DNA from: Rhyacophila brunnea
Lineage: Eukaryota; Arthropoda; Insecta; Trichoptera; Rhyacophilidae
Assembly (NCBI GenBank): GCA_022495005.1
Contig: JAGYXB010000696.1
Span: 62,001 to 126,000, forward strand
DNA: 64,000 bases
Reading direction: 5' to 3'
Numbering within the stretch: position 1 is the stretch's first letter; every line of letters begins with the position of its first letter. The position numbers and the translations under genes are program-made. The notes beneath the pieces are model-generated. The model was not told the DNA's origin and did not search any database. It was given only the letters and a program-made list of their open reading frames with translations. Below are positions 1-13,498 of the stretch, piece after piece.

Positions 1-3000
1 TTTTTACGAGATAGCTAAAAATTAATAATTGGCGTACCCAGTATTTATTTAATTCCTTAGAAAAACCTTTTAATATACAGATGCATATATTTTTATAAAT
101 GAAAAGGGATTACTAAAGCTACCGATTAAACAATTATTATTGTAGATTCATTTGAGACGTACGACTTGATCGCAAGGCCGTGCTTTGCTAAAGATTTTAT
201 AGAAAGAACGATCATTAGTTGCTATATCGCCAAAGCAAAACATTACCGGTGGGCCATGATTGTTTTTTTATATGTATTAACAATCCGCCCAACGTAGAGT
301 ATATTTCATTCTATGTTTAGTATCCCAATCACAATGAAAACGTTCTGGTATCGTGATTACGTGTTGTATTTAGGAAAAAAATCGTTGTAGTAGTACAATA
401 TATTATTAATTCCAATACAAATTTGGAATTATTATTAAGTAATAGTACACTGATGTGAATGAATACGAAGTAAAAACTATATCAATTAATACACTGTAGA
501 TACTTTCACCCACAATTACTACTATTGCAGTACCCACCATTGTGATACTACAGTCATCTGTTTATCGACCGATAAAAAAAAATCACATCAAAGAACAAAC
601 ATGTTTTAAGATCGACATGGCTGTCGCGAATATCTCCCTATAAATGTACACTCACCTGACAGACAAGAGCGAGGAGGCGGTATGACTGGGAAGGTTGGGC
701 GAAAGGGTGTTGGATGGGGGTGTCGTTTATTCCCTTGTATCACGCGACATCGACACGACATACCTATTTGCTCGCATTTTCCTTTCCTTCACACCAGAAT
801 GGATATGTGTCGATAAAGTGTTTGAAGATGTTCACGTCAATAGATGACTCGCTTCTCGCGAAGGAAATCAAATATGCTTGCGAAAGAATATTTTTCACCT
901 GAATAATTTTCGAGCTCTCAATATAATATTAAATTCCGATAGAAGGAAAAACCTACTTAGGTACATTGTAAATGATAATATGTTGAAAATATATTAGTAG
1001 GGGTCCTAGAGTTGGTGTTAAATTATCAACTCAGATTATCTATTGTGTTCATCTAGCCGTATATCGGAAGAACGAATCGGACAGATAAAGAAAGACACGG
1101 GGTGAAAATAATAACAGACATTTTGTGACGCGTTCACAAAAAGATGCTGTGATCCTCTACAAAAGAATAATATTACAGATCAGTTTATGATATCAATCTG
1201 GCGGACCTCTGCTTCGCAGAATCCACTGTCATAATAATAAAAACAGATTTTCGATAACGGTCCTGCTATGACAGCCAACTGAACCAACGAATACAGATTT
1301 AACTCCCCTATTAGTTCGGTCAGAAATGGCTAGCGACAAACATTGAAAAGAAATGTTAAAATTACTTCACTACCATAAATCGATCAAAATCTTAAATACT
1401 TAAATTAATATGCATTAAACTGAAGACGTAGGCGGCGTAAATTAAAATCAACGGAAAAAGAACTGAGTATTCATTGCGAATAAAATAATAACTTCATTCA
1501 ACATTCATTACGAATAAAATGATAATAATAAAACTACAAAGACTCCCACGGATGCCACTCGTATTCTGTTAAACCTATTTGTATTGTCGTACTCTGAGCC
1601 TCTGAGGGTTCTCATGTTGAAAACAGGCTCTAGAATGAGCATATCGGAAAATGACGAAATTGACAACCCGATTGAGACAAATTAGGATTAAAAAAACTCT
1701 AAAACTGAAAAACTCTTGCATGCAATTTGGATACCTATATGCATAAGGCAGTTTGTACGCATATCTATAAGTAAACTTGATGTGTAAAATGAATCTATAA
1801 CTTGGTATTTGACAAATACAAAAATCATTATATGACACGTGTTTCGCTCGCATAGAAAGCTTTATCACGTATATCTTGTACTAAAAAAAGCCAGCGTTCC
1901 ATTCAGCATTCATCAAGTAGGCAAACGCTGAATCTCTTGTAAACTAGATTAATGTAATTGATCCCATGGATGTAGGCACTTTGTTTTCATCTCCAACTTT
2001 ATTATGTTTGTTGGGAAGTATCACTACAATGTGAATATTAAGTAAAGTTAATACTATCAGATGGCGGAATGAATGTGCAATCGTTTAAAGTTTAAAGGAC
2101 GTCAGCCGAAACTCGAGACACCACTAAAATTGTTATAAGCATGTGATAGTCCGAGATTCGGGATAAATCAAAAAGGTGTTCGGTTGAAGATTTTGATAAA
2201 CTATATGACATACTTAGATATTAAAACAAATAAATTTAATTTAAAAATACAATCACGGCTACAATTTGACGAGCGCGCATTGTCCACCCAGTTCATGCAT
2301 TTGAATTAAAATTCCAATAGACCAGGGACTGCCAACATTGTTTTCGGTTGTAAATGAGCGGCACCGACGTGTTATAATAAATACACATGTGAGCTTTTTT
2401 AAAATGTAGACAAGAAATGTCATTAGCCTCAACATTTCATGTCCAATAAAACATCCCATATGTTTAAAATCACAAAAAAATATATTTGTTTTTCAAGTTT
2501 TAAGGTTTTTATTTGTGAAAATACTAGATTATTGCAACTAAAACTACGAAGCGTATGTTTGATGTTTTAAAAAACAATCTTTAACTCTCAAAACTCAGTT
2601 TTTAGCGCCCCCTGAACCGTTTTTGACACGTCACATTGGAGGTATTTTCCCGTTGACGACGATATTACGCACACTATAGCGTATTTAAAAACATTGTGTC
2701 AATTTAAGTTTTGTTTATATTTTCACACAATAGATATCAAATGCCATCTTGAAAGAAAAAATAATATATTGTGAAGTTTTCAATAACTGATTTGGTGGGT
2801 GAAGTTCGAGTAGAGTTTATTCACACTTTAATGCGTGTACGGTTAGGAGGCTCATCGATATATAAATAATCTCATTAGGGATTCAATACTTCAACACGTG
2901 GTGGATTTCCTGTTTCGGTCTTACGACGCGCGACCAGGGAATATAAATAGTTCGCGGCACCATGGGTGGACAGTGGACACACGTGATGGACATGGGGTGA

Positions 3001-3451
3001 AGTTTTTTTCCTATAAAATATCGATTGCAATCAAAATATAATGTCACTATAAGTTATATCGCTCAGATATGCCAACAACGGCGAGAAGGGAGGGAGTTCA
3101 CAACATTTTGTCCCACGCAGACGACACTATAATTTAGTATACAGAAAAAGCCATCCAGAGAATGCACTTGGTACTACAGATTTCACCTCATCGGAGAAAA
3201 ATTTTATGCGGTGGAAAAGTCACATTTTCGAGAGACCTAGCATGATGACAACTTCTAATTAAAGCATACGCCAAAATACCAAGTTGTGCAGTTCATCTGG
3301 AGGTAGATCTGGACAGGCATCAGGGTCTCAATAGAGACATTAAATCGTATGTAAATAGAGCTGCAGCCATCTCAGGATGTATACGTGAAATTGTTTGGAA
3401 TAACAAGAATTGACAGTTAAACACTTATCGGAACAAAAGTTGGTATGACAT
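1..3451. other. Gene-free AT-rich stretch
   Basis: I see no supported gene here. The open frames are short, lack splice context and resemble no family I know. There is a short perfect palindrome at 1121-1141 (8-bp arms around CGCGT). A TATA-like box at 2942 is listed separately. Confidence 0.5.
2942..2950 (+). promoter_or_regulatory. Possible TATA box
   Basis: TATAAATAG lies in a locally GC-richer patch (about 2920-3000) and is followed about 25-35 bases later by GGTGGACAGTGG and a CACGTG E-box. It is a good match to an insect core promoter, but no convincing first exon follows: the nearest ATG opens only a few codons. It may be a chance match in AT-rich DNA. Confidence 0.15.
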
Positions 3452-3724
3452 AATATTATATTATACTCCCACGATGGCCGTCCGGATTAAGCATCGGCCT
3501 ATAGCGTCGTGGGTCCCAGGTTCGAATCCTAGGTCTGGCAAGTATACATATTGTTTTTCAATTTGTGTATGCGTCAGAGTATGGACGTAATGGGTTGAGC
3601 AAGTGGCTGACATCCATTTCTTGTAAAAACAAAAATCTATTAATACAAACCTCCACTCTGTGGAGCCCCATATAATCCTATTAGGATCGGACATGGTCCA
3701 AAGAAAAAAGAAGAATATTATATT
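3452..3724 (+). mobile_element. tRNA-derived SINE (family 1) with target-site duplication
   Basis: The 5' head is tRNA-like, with an A-box-like segment near 3475 and a B box GGTTCGAATCC near 3520 inside a pairing T-arm. The body ends in CCTATTAGGATCGGACATGG followed by an A-rich tail. The 11-bp direct repeat AATATTATATT flanks it (3452-3462 and 3714-3724), the target-site duplication expected from LINE-driven insertion. Minus-strand copies sit at 45783-45985, 49364-49596 and 49706-49917. It would be transcribed by RNA polymerase III if active; this copy has several changes in the head, so it is probably inert. Confidence 0.85.
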
Positions 3725-3837
3725 TTACATACTTACAGCCAAATGGATAAAGAAAAATAAATATAAAATTTTAGTATCAAAAAGACTACAAAAACAATTA
3801 GACTAGTGTTTAGGTGGGTACATAAATTTACTTTCAG

Positions 3838-4300
3838 CTGTATGGCTAGGATCCGTGGCTCTATCCGACTGACTTTCTCTTAGGTATGCTTACATACTGT
3901 AGCTTGAAGTTTAGAAGGGATCTTTATTTAGCTACATATTTTTCCGACTTAGGTATACGCGGCGTGAATGGAAACTCTTATATTGGCTTATGTTGTGTCT
4001 CTGATAATTATTATTATCTTAGGAATCAAGGGCATCGATTGTTTGTTCTCCCAAGGTGCAGAACTAACCTGCCAATGGTAATGTCAATTGGGAGGGCAAT
4101 AACTCTGTTCAACCAAATCACTTCGGATATTGACATATTCCACCTGCGTGAGAATGAGTATAGGTGGACATTAAATTCTTAAAATAGGGTCTGCTCAGCT
4201 CATTCGGTGTACTTCCTTGTATCCAATTTATATTTTTTTGTATTCACACTTTTCTACTGTTTAATGCTGATCTATTTCTTTTTTATATATAAAACTGTTT
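3838..4300 (+). mobile_element. Non-LTR retrotransposon 3' remnant (jockey/R1-like, family A)
   Basis: The open part (about 3886-4182) encodes the C-terminal tail of a non-LTR reverse transcriptase: LKFRRDLYLATYF, then a spacer, then a block containing PRCRTNLP and FNQITSDIDIF. That spacing (RRD, about 40-50 residues, RTN, then N and D-x-F) matches the extreme C-terminus of jockey/R1-type polymerases. Related copies are at 27898-27985, 42958-43268 and, on the minus strand, 44200-44584; the last shares the 3' untranslated tail as well. The catalytic domain and endonuclease are absent, so this is a dead 5'-truncated copy. Confidence 0.75.
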
Positions 4301-6102
4301 TATTAATATTTCTTTTCTTCTAAATGTCATGCTGTGAACGTTTTAAATTAATAATTTGTAATGTTCACTAGGTACCTATGTGTAAAAAAAACAATAATAA
4401 TAATAATTAAATAAACGATATTTTTCGGCAAAATTAAATATATATTTTTTTGTTCTTTTCTCTGGTGATATTCTCTAAATATTATATTATTTAATTCAGC
4501 GAGTAGGCTACGCACCTGTGCAATAAATACACAATGCAACGGTCATCGACTAAGCATTGAGCAAACAAGCACCTTATGAATGATTTCAAACAACAATGTA
4601 TTCAAGGAATAATTAAATGTATGGAACGAATGCGAGCAAGACGGAGCGTATCAAAATGATACAACGAAATTGAACAAAAAACGAATCATGGAAATTTATT
4701 ATATTAAACTGTACCTACATCAATTGACAATAAATTGGTTATCATCGCACCGCAAGTTTGGGGACACTACCCACCCCATAATAGAGTATGAAGCAAATCA
4801 AATTGCTGGAAAACCACATTATTTTACATAAAATTCCGAATAAAATAGGCTGGCGAGATGTATTTTGGTCTATTGCACCATATATAATAATGTAAAAAGA
4901 GTGTTAATTCACTTATGATTTCAATGAGGAACCATTGACCATTCCTATATGTATTTCCTTAACCAACTGACTTCATTTACGGCTTGCCGCAGGAATGAGA
5001 GACAGGGAAGTTGTGAATCCCCACGCTTTAAACTGAGTCGCAATTTCCCTGTACCATCACGCAGTTGGCTCTTAGCATACGAGGAGAATAGTTTGACGAT
5101 GAGTGCAATGGGTACCAGAAATAAGACCAAAACTTGTAATTCAGTAACGTCAGGGTCCTCAGCCAAATATAATACGTTTACAGAAGATGGAGAATGACAG
5201 TGGAAAAGTATGGCAGACCACTGCCAGTATTGACACTAAATAGTAGATCGCAGCCTACTTGAAATAGGAGATACCTGATGTAAGAGTTTAAATTTAAAAC
5301 AATCTTTACAATCTTGGTGTCAGTAATTGCCACAACAACGCCCATTTATTATTACGAGTATTGTAAAATTTTACATCAAGAATCCAGACTACCTCGGGAC
5401 TGTAGAGATATGATTAAGCCATCATGTAAAGTATACGATATATATATACACAACAAACGCACAATAGCACGCTGGGCAGATGATAATTATTGTACTTAGT
5501 TAAAATATTTAAATTATTACACACATTAATTCGCTATATCCGAATGCTCGTACACCATTAACTTTGCATGCTTAAACGCTCAATAAATTCAATCTAATTC
5601 AGTGATTATGCAAATATTCGTTACAAATCGGCAGCCACAGAGAGCCAAGCGATGCCCGAATACCTATGGGAGAAAGTGCATCGGCAACAAAACGTAAAAC
5701 AAATGTATTTATTTGCAAAACGGAGGTGGCTGCAGCATGTCGACCGGTCTGCCCGCATCGCGTTGCATTTTGCATTCAGCTGTCGGGAAGTTCACATGCT
5801 CACTTTTATCTACTCGGCAAAGTCGAGAGGGAAACCGACAGACGGATAGACAATACCCGAATATTTTTATCACACGGGAAAAAAGATCGATTCATTTGAA
5901 TAATATCAGAGGCTTGTCGTTCCATTACAATAAGAACGATGTGAAAAATATATGTAAGTTTATCGTAAATTTCGCTCTCTGGAAAATATAATAAAATAAT
6001 GCATGCATCTAGATGAGGTATCATTCATTTAAGTAGGTACAGGAAACAAAAAGTTATATTATATCACAATTAACTGCGTTCAGTAAACCCTCCAGATTAT
6101 TA
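4301..6102. other. AT-rich stretch, no supported gene
   Basis: It holds a dispersed repeat at 4978-5072 (separate entry). The minus-strand frame over that repeat (5166-4945) encodes a hydrophobic run, VLVLFLVPIALIV, but it overlaps the repeat and has no splice or family support. Three overlapping plus frames at 5652-5991 are short and unrecognised. Confidence 0.4.
4978..5072. repeat. Dispersed repeat, copy 1 of 2
   Basis: About 95 bases are visibly similar to 10238-10332 in the same orientation. Shared anchors include AGGARTGAGAGA, TGTGAATC and CATCACGCAGT-GGCTCT. The two copies differ at many positions, so the insertion is old. I do not recognise the family. Confidence 0.55.
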
Positions 6103-6815
6103 TTAACGGCCCACATGCTCTTCGTAGGTCAAAATTGAGTTTTTATTGTATTTTCAAACCATGATCCTGGACACTCCTTAAACGTTGTAGATAATCTATT
6201 TATATAATTTTGAAGCCTTATTATCCTTTATATTTATTTTAAACATTTGATGACTGCATAAAGTATTTTTGTTACATAAAATAGTATTCTTTTAAACCTC
6301 TCGCTCTAATGTTTTAGAATATAGTCATATTTCGGTACATGAATGTGCAGTGGTGTTAAGATTTTTTACATTTATTAAATTTTAATCGCATTTATAAAAC
6401 CATTAGTATAATTTATGACGAGATAATTTTAGTAAAATATTTACGATAAAAAATTATATTGATAATCTCTGTGATCCCAAATTTGACAAGAATTAGGCAT
6501 TTTATTATTCAAAAAATCGGCAAGATTAACACATTTGAAGATCATTCTAAAGATACTTATTATAAGCTATGTCTTTGACCATTCAAGTATGATAAACATC
6601 TTATGAATAATGATTGCTTTATAATAATTATTGACCTAAGAATAAGGTAGTGTTTTTTTGAAATACGCCATTTCTTTTGTCATTCCCCAGTGGTTAAGCT
6701 ACAACATACGGCCGTAGCCATAAATTGACAAACTATAATTGAAGTAGGGAGTAAAATGATATTGACGCGCGTGTTTACGATTTTACGCGCCTACGACGAG
6801 TATGTCCCCCCTTAA
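6103..6815. mobile_element. TTAA-target MITE, copy 1
   Basis: A 713-bp element flanked by TTAA (6103-6106 and 6812-6815), with ends that form an imperfect inverted repeat: CCCACATGCTCTTCGTAGG at the left, and the right end read inward as GGGGGGACATACTCGTCGTA. It is homologous, in opposite orientation, to 33447-34132 and 41502-41851. TTAA flanks are the hallmark of piggyBac-type transposition, but the ends do not start with the usual CCY, so superfamily membership is inference. No transposase frame is present. Confidence 0.75.
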
Positions 6816-6924
6816 GAAACGACACTGTCTAAATAAAACATTGTTGAGACCAGTACGTATTCTATATAGGTACTGGTATAGGTACACTATATAGGTTATA
6901 GGTACTGCGCATTAGAGACGTGGA

Positions 6925-7175
6925 CATCGACAGTGGACAACTTGGAGAAACTGGTGATTTTTGATAGCTTCCAGGGAAGGTAACGCAGAGGAAGAGCGTC
7001 GGCGCGGAGGAGCGACCAAGTGCAGGAGCTGACTAAGGGCAGCCTTCACTCTGCTCTGAGAGAAGCATATGATCGAGAGGGGTGAAAAGTCGCGGTCGCT
7101 CAAAAGATGATAACATTCTGAGGTGGTCACGTTCCTCAGCCATGAGGGAACGACCGAGAAGATTTACTATTTTTT
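6925..7175 (+). mobile_element. Non-LTR retrotransposon 3' end (family B)
   Basis: Translation with frame breaks resembles the end of insect non-LTR polymerases: a DNLEKLV-like block, a RWSDQVQEL-like block, LHSALREAYDRE, then GGHVPQP-like residues and a stop. The terminal bases TCAGCCATGAGGGAACGACC recur at 62125-62222, and an upstream part recurs at 28975-29085. Only the 3' end survives. Confidence 0.7.
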
Positions 7176-9744
7176 AGAAAAAAAGCGTCATCCCGAGAGT
7201 GATTTCCGCAAAATTAGGAAACCAACCATTTGTGAAAATAATTAAATGCAGAAACAGCTAAAGTGATTGTGGCTGTTTCTTGTAATATGCATTCTTACTC
7301 TATTATTCAACATAAATGAGTTTAAAGCAGTGTGTCTGTCTGCTTTTTTGCAAAGGTACTAGATTGTTCTGCGTTATGTGAAATTTTCGTAACGCATTTA
7401 TGGAATATTTTTGTATGCAGCAGCCTGGCGGATTTATGCAGAAGGTGGAACAAATATGTTAGTTTGTGTTAAATATAATACTTAACTTGTTTTTTTTCCA
7501 AATCGTGGACTGTCTGCTTTCTGCATAACTACGATCAACTGTCAATGGTTCGCAGAAGCTACAGTTGTTCCTACGCAGAATTTTGGGGGTGGGCTCTTTG
7601 GAGCAGTCTGCAAGGATGGCATCGACATCTTTGATGAGCCTCTCGTCGTTAGATTTATCAAAACCCAAGGTCTACGATAGATCAGCCACGCGACACGTAT
7701 GGATGAATAAGCGCCGACAAAGCGCTTTACGTTTTATGGTCCAAAAGGAATACTGAGTACGGGAAGACAACTCGGTGGCTTGATGGTCGACAAGAGACTT
7801 TCAAGCACTAATATTGAGCAACTGTCGACGATTGTCCAAACATTGAACAAAATTCCACCTTTTTTGCATTTTACAAGTCATCGTATTCGTATAGCATACT
7901 CTTCCTGATAAAGTAGTAATTTATTACTGTTTTCGGAGATATATGGAATTTTAGGCAAATAAACCATTGTTTTTTTCCATTTTGATCATAGTTGAAACTG
8001 TGTTGGTCTCCTCAAAAATCCAACGTTATAATATAGTTAAGTAATTAGCTAAAATCTCAAATATATTAAGAGATTTCGGAGGTCAATAGTTAGTGCAAGA
8101 AAGTGTAATAGGTACAATCAAGCTTCCTACTTCACATGGAACTCAAGACGTAACGTTTTTTTTATATGATTCAGGTGATAGACAAGAAGTTTCATATTAC
8201 ACTGCATGACATCATTTTTAGAACGGAATTGTATTAACCTGCATTCTGCATTAATCATTATTCTTGCATTATAATGTCATCACTCATCACTCACTCTTGT
8301 GTTAATTATTAACATGTAATAATATATACTTATGGAAAAATAGCGGTATTATTTTTTATTGCACAATGAAGGAAATGACAAATGTAAACAAGACAACAAA
8401 TCGCGACTTTTTCTCCGTAAGCAAATAGTGCTAATAAAAGAAAAATACTCCATGCAGTTTTTAATATCAGTAATTTAACGGCAATTCGACAAACCGGTCG
8501 AAAAAGTGCACCGTACGCGCAAAATAACAATATAAAAGCGGAAGTGAATATAATATGCAAGAAAATACAAATGGCAAGCAATACATTTTACTATAAGCAC
8601 TTCGTGACTGCAATGTTTTCACTCGAGAACTTGAATTTACCTATGTAACTGATGGGTCAATATAACATTATGATTAAATATTCATTTACATAATATGTAT
8701 ACTTACTGCATAATATATATATATATAAGTATACTAATATAAAACATTCAACATTATAACACAATGGCGTAAGCATTTAAGCACCACTGAGCAATTATAA
8801 TAACTTTATCTAATATAAATATAATATATTGCAATAAACCAAATGCAAATTGAGAAAAAATGGAATGAAAACGGTTGCTTTAGTTACAGTGACTAACTAT
8901 CTATGTGTTTTCCTGATTTTCATTTAATTATAAACAAGAAGAAAAGTTATAAAAACAATCAATTTTATTGGCTGTCAGGGACGCCATAATGCAAACAATA
9001 TTCAACGAAAATATTTTTTTTATCTTTTATCACTGGTTAATCAAATTGTGAAGTTTTAAAAACAATTTCACAACAGTACTTATCTACGGCTACGGTGTAG
9101 GCTTTGGTCTTTATTAGATTTACGAAAAACGGGTAATGAGAACATCCATAGTATCTAAGTATAGGTAGGAGTGAAAACTGACATCGATGTCTTATCATTT
9201 TAACTGATACATATTGATAAGTAGCAATATGAATTTATCAACAATGAACCAGGCTTAAGTAAGGCACTGCCACAAAATAGTGACAAAACCAAGAAATACA
9301 AGCGGCAGCCGTCAAAATAAGCATATACTTAACCCTAACTAATCTAATATCTAAAGATAATATAGTAGAGTATACGTTTTATAACTTTGCACTTTTTACT
9401 ACACTGATTCGCCTCTGCCTAATTACCTCGCATACAATTGGATCAAATGATATTCACTTGTATTAATAAATGTTGTAATAAGAAAATAAATAAATCCTAT
9501 ACGTAAAAATATATTTTTAGAATATATTACATAATTTTCAACCTAGAGCCGGGAGAGCAAAATTATGAAGAAGCAACTCTACCCGGGATTCAAACAAATA
9601 TAGCAGCAGACATGTCCAACGCGTCAATCGCGGGACGAATTTTGGTCGATCGCACGATAGGAATTGTATCGTGAAAATGTAGAAAAGGTGTACATTCAGT
9701 TGAAATACTGTTAATATGCTTTTCTTTGTGATTTTGAATGGAAG
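7176..9744. other. No supported gene
   Basis: Frames at 7459-7756 on both strands and 8330-8581 on the minus strand are short, unrecognised and lack splice context. From about 8600 the DNA is strongly AT-rich, with an (AT)n run near 8710. Confidence 0.4.
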
Positions 9745-10133
9745 ACATCGTCGGTGTTTTGTAAAAAGGGCGAATCAACCCATTTTGGCGAAATCAAGAT
9801 TTTAATGAAAATACAATATTAACCCCACTAGCTTTGTTGTGTAAAAACGGCGAATTTGTATGTCCACAGGAAAGTACTGAAAAACGATAATCGACTAAAA
9901 TTAAATTAATTAAAATTACGAATAAAAAGTGAATGTGACATATTAGGCCTTTTAAAATATTATATAATAATGCCTATTATAATGACAGTGTTCTTTATAC
10001 GCTTTATTATAAATTTGTTAGATATTTATAATCATCTACAGGTCATAAACAAATAAATGTCATTAGTTAAAAATCCTCCTCCTGTAAATAGCATTTTGGT
10101 TAATTCGCCCTTTTTACAAAACACCGACGACAT
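9745..10133. mobile_element. MITE with 32-bp terminal inverted repeats
   Basis: Left end 9749-9780 and right end 10098-10129 are inverted copies of CGTCGGTGTTTTGTAAAA-AGGGCGAATYAACC with one mismatch. ACAT flanks both sides (9745-9748 and 10130-10133) and reads as a 4-bp target-site duplication. The 381-bp interior has no transposase frame. A degenerate inner copy of the end motif lies near 9838. I cannot name the superfamily. Confidence 0.8.
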
Positions 10134-10237
10134 TAAACATGTTTTTATTTCCTTAACCCGCTTACGCGAAAGTTGTTTTTAACCATGAGGAACTATCCGC
10201 GTGGCATCGTTGTATCACTCGATTAGTATTGAACCAC

Positions 10238-10332
10238 TCACGGCGGTTCCAGGAGTGAGAGAAAGAGAGGATGTGAATCTTCGCGCCTTAGAATTTTGCG
10301 CAGTTTCCTCTTAGCATCACGCAGTAGGCTCT
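10238..10332. repeat. Dispersed repeat, copy 2 of 2
   Basis: Partner of 4978-5072 in the same orientation. The clearest shared blocks are GAGTGAGAGA, TGTGAATC and CATCACGCAGT followed by GGCTCT. No terminal structure or coding potential is visible in either copy. Confidence 0.55.
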
Positions 10333-13187
10333 ATGAATAATAGTGGTAAACTCTATATAATGCTTCGCAGTTTATTTAGAGGAATAATATCCTTTCTGAA
10401 GGAGAAGGGAGTTGAATAGAATCAGTTAGAATATGAAGAGTGGTTGTTTGATCCGGCTTTCCTTACTGCTATTACATGTAAACTTAGCGTTATGAACACA
10501 GATCCACAAGGTAAATGCAAATCATCACATAAATCCAAATTTAGAATAATGATTACTGACATTACAATCAATACCTTTGATCATTTACCTAGTATGTAGG
10601 AGCACCGTGAAAAAATCTTAACTTTGTTTTTGAAACAGAGAAGTTTAGTAAGTCGACATTCGTTATATTATTCAACAGTTTTGAAGAGATTCAGTGACTT
10701 TTACATGTGATTTTCATTAAAACCCGGTTTGGAAAGTCGCTGTCAATGACAATTACACATTGAGCAAAATTAATCTTTAAAATGAGATATCAATTGTAAA
10801 AAGTTGACATTTTTCAAGGTCGCGCAGAAGAATAATTTCGGAAGGGTGTACGTGCACTGTACAGAAATCCCAATGAGTCATAACTGCAATGAAAAATCAT
10901 CACCGTCAGTTTTGATACTGGTTCACAACCTTGTTGCAATTGGACATAGGAATGACTGAAATATTGTGTCGTATTTCGGTTATTCATACGCAAGATTTAT
11001 GTATTAACAAAATTTCGATAGAATTTCAAACTTAAGATAATAGATACTGTATTTGCTTGAATTCTGCCACTATTTTGTGGCGTCAACACATGTGCAAATT
11101 TCGATTTATGCCACCCAAGGCCACTTAATTATGTACAAAAGTATGACAAAGCATCTGGCCCTTAGGTATGGGAAAATATAAATTTAATTAATGCACTGGT
11201 TACGTTATCATCCCCGATGTGTTGACGTGTTACATGTCATGTTGGCTAAAACAAACAAAACAAAGAACGAAACGCGGAAACGTTTATTAGCTTATGAAAA
11301 TAAAGATTCAGGAGTAGATAGGTATCCGTAAACGGTGTGGTCGGCGACCGCTCATCGGCCGTTCTCACACGGACGGGTCCGCATATAAACAATCACGACT
11401 TCTCGCCTACAATGCAACGGTAGACGGCTTTCAACTTAAACCCGAGCTACTAAACTGAACACCGACGTGTGTAAAACCTTTATGGGAAGAAATATGTTTC
11501 ATTGCCCAGGCTCGCTCGCGACTTACAAGGATTGTAGTAAACTATACGAAACTTAAGAGACTTCATTACACATTTAAATTATAATAACACTTCACATCGT
11601 TAGGCCCTTTAAAATTGTATTCGCCGTTGAAACTATAAATTCTAGCAGTCCTACTAAAATTCCAATTAGAGACCACGATAAATCGTTACATTTATATCGC
11701 AAGATGCTTCCGCGGTTATTCGTTATCCTACTATGTTGTTGAGTGAATTGTTAGGTGTATAAAATCGAACACTAGGTACTCTAAGAAATATATATCAGCA
11801 TAATTAAATTGTAGAGTAAGTTAACAGTACTTTACACAAATTACTTACCTCTTGAGAATTACTTCTGCAACAGACCCGACACATCTACCAGAGAATGAGA
11901 ACGGAGTACCTACATACGGTGATACCGCAAAAACAGAATACGATAAAGACTATCAAGTGTTGGCATTTGTGATTATGCTGAACAAATAAAATAATAAGTC
12001 TGTAATAATTTTGCTTCCACTAAGTATTGTAATAAAAAGTGGACGTTGTTCCTTATAGCAACCGAATACATACCAACGGAATGTATTCCTATGATGTGCA
12101 AATATGATAAAGAATTTAAACCTTAAATCTCTCCCTGTAATTTGAAATATGAAACCGCAATGGTAAACTTTATAAAACTACCGATCAAACACTATATCGA
12201 TTTGGATCGATAGACCAAACGAAAGTGATCACAATACCAAGTAAAACTGTATAACTACATACCACGATATTACACTTATAAGTTGACCAAAGCTATATAT
12301 AAGTAGGTACCTATAATCTGAAATAGTCACTTCGAAAAAAGAATAATAGGTGTAAATACTCCCTTCTTTTATAGCATAACGACAGGGAAAAAAACTTTTT
12401 GGCGTAGTATAAAACGCTAAATTTAATCTTTTTGAAACTTGTCAATGGATGCCTGTAAAATCAAACATCGCGCGTTCAATCGGTCAAAAGGAATTGGATG
12501 CGATTTAGGGCGGCAAAGTTTGTTAAGTTAAAAAGCTTCTTTCACGGAAGCTTTTCAATTTAAGATTTTCCTACAAAACCCAAAGCAATAAATCATGGTA
12601 TTAAGGTTTTACTATTCAAAGATGAAATAAAAGTAGATAATATTCATCATTGCCCAACAGCATTTTAGTTACGTAGTTATTGATTGGATTGAAATATGTA
12701 CCTATATTTTGTAAAAAAAGTTTAAAAATCATCTAATTTTATTAGTCAATAATAGGTCAATAATAAAATTAACATTGCAGGGATTCATCAATTTATATCG
12801 ATGTTGAAGGCCTTACCTATTATCATATAATCATGATCAACATGTATCTAATTGTCAATGCATAATATGCATTCGATGCAAGTTTAGAAACAAACGCAAG
12901 AATCGTTCGTCGAATGCTGTGACAGTCGTGACAATGCAAATGGAAATGCATTTTTAGCAAAATGATAATAGAATGCCGTATTGTTACTAACCAAAGTATT
13001 TATACAAAAAAGTAATCAGTATTCGACTTGTACATTTACTTCTATTTCACGACCCAAACCGTAGACATATTGACTTAGTATTAGTATTTGACTGAGTATA
13101 AAATATAAGACCAGAATAACCATACCTAGGCACCTTATTATAAAATACCTACTAAAACAATAAACTACCTAACCTATTATTAATTGC
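10333..13187. other. Gene-free stretch
   Basis: Mostly AT-rich. A short GC-balanced patch with a CATATAAAC box lies at 11340-11420 but no exon follows. A perfect 9-bp stem with a 7-base loop (AAAAGCTTC / GAAGCTTTT) lies at 12531-12555. I see no coding potential. Confidence 0.4.
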
Positions 13188-13498
13188 TATACAATATTTG
13201 TAATTATATTCTAATGGATTAAAGTTTTTTACTATTATGGAATAGTACAAAACTTAAATCCATTAGAATTTAAATTCAAATTCCATCAAGTTCCTTCGGT
13301 CGATAGTATTAATATTATAATAATATAATTATATTATTATCAAAATATTATTAAAAGAATAAAGGGCGAATATGATTCCAGGGATTGATTGTGTCTTCGG
13401 GCAATAGATATCTCCAGACGGGGGGGAGTAAATATGATGGGTTGCTCGTAGAACTAAACTAAACCCAAACGAATGCGCATTCAGACGCCTGTAGGTAC
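13188..13498. repeat. 311-bp dispersed repeat, copy 1, with internal hairpin
   Basis: Colinear over 311 bases with 45368-45678; I count about three substitutions and no gaps. Near its left end (13209-13268) it carries a long hairpin made of two inverted copies of the TTCTAATGGATTTAAGTTTT motif, which is also the terminal sequence of the Penelope-like unit at 21486-21779. The right part has no similarity to other parts of the window. No frame is present. Confidence 0.8.

Noticed and set aside
4945..5166. Minus-strand frame with a hydrophobic VLVLFLVPIALIV segment, considered as a receptor membrane segment
   Set aside because: It overlaps a dispersed repeat, has no splice context, and the rest of the peptide fits no receptor.
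8700..8730. CRISPR-like or satellite array
   Set aside because: Only simple (AT)n microsatellite; no spaced direct repeats anywhere in the window.
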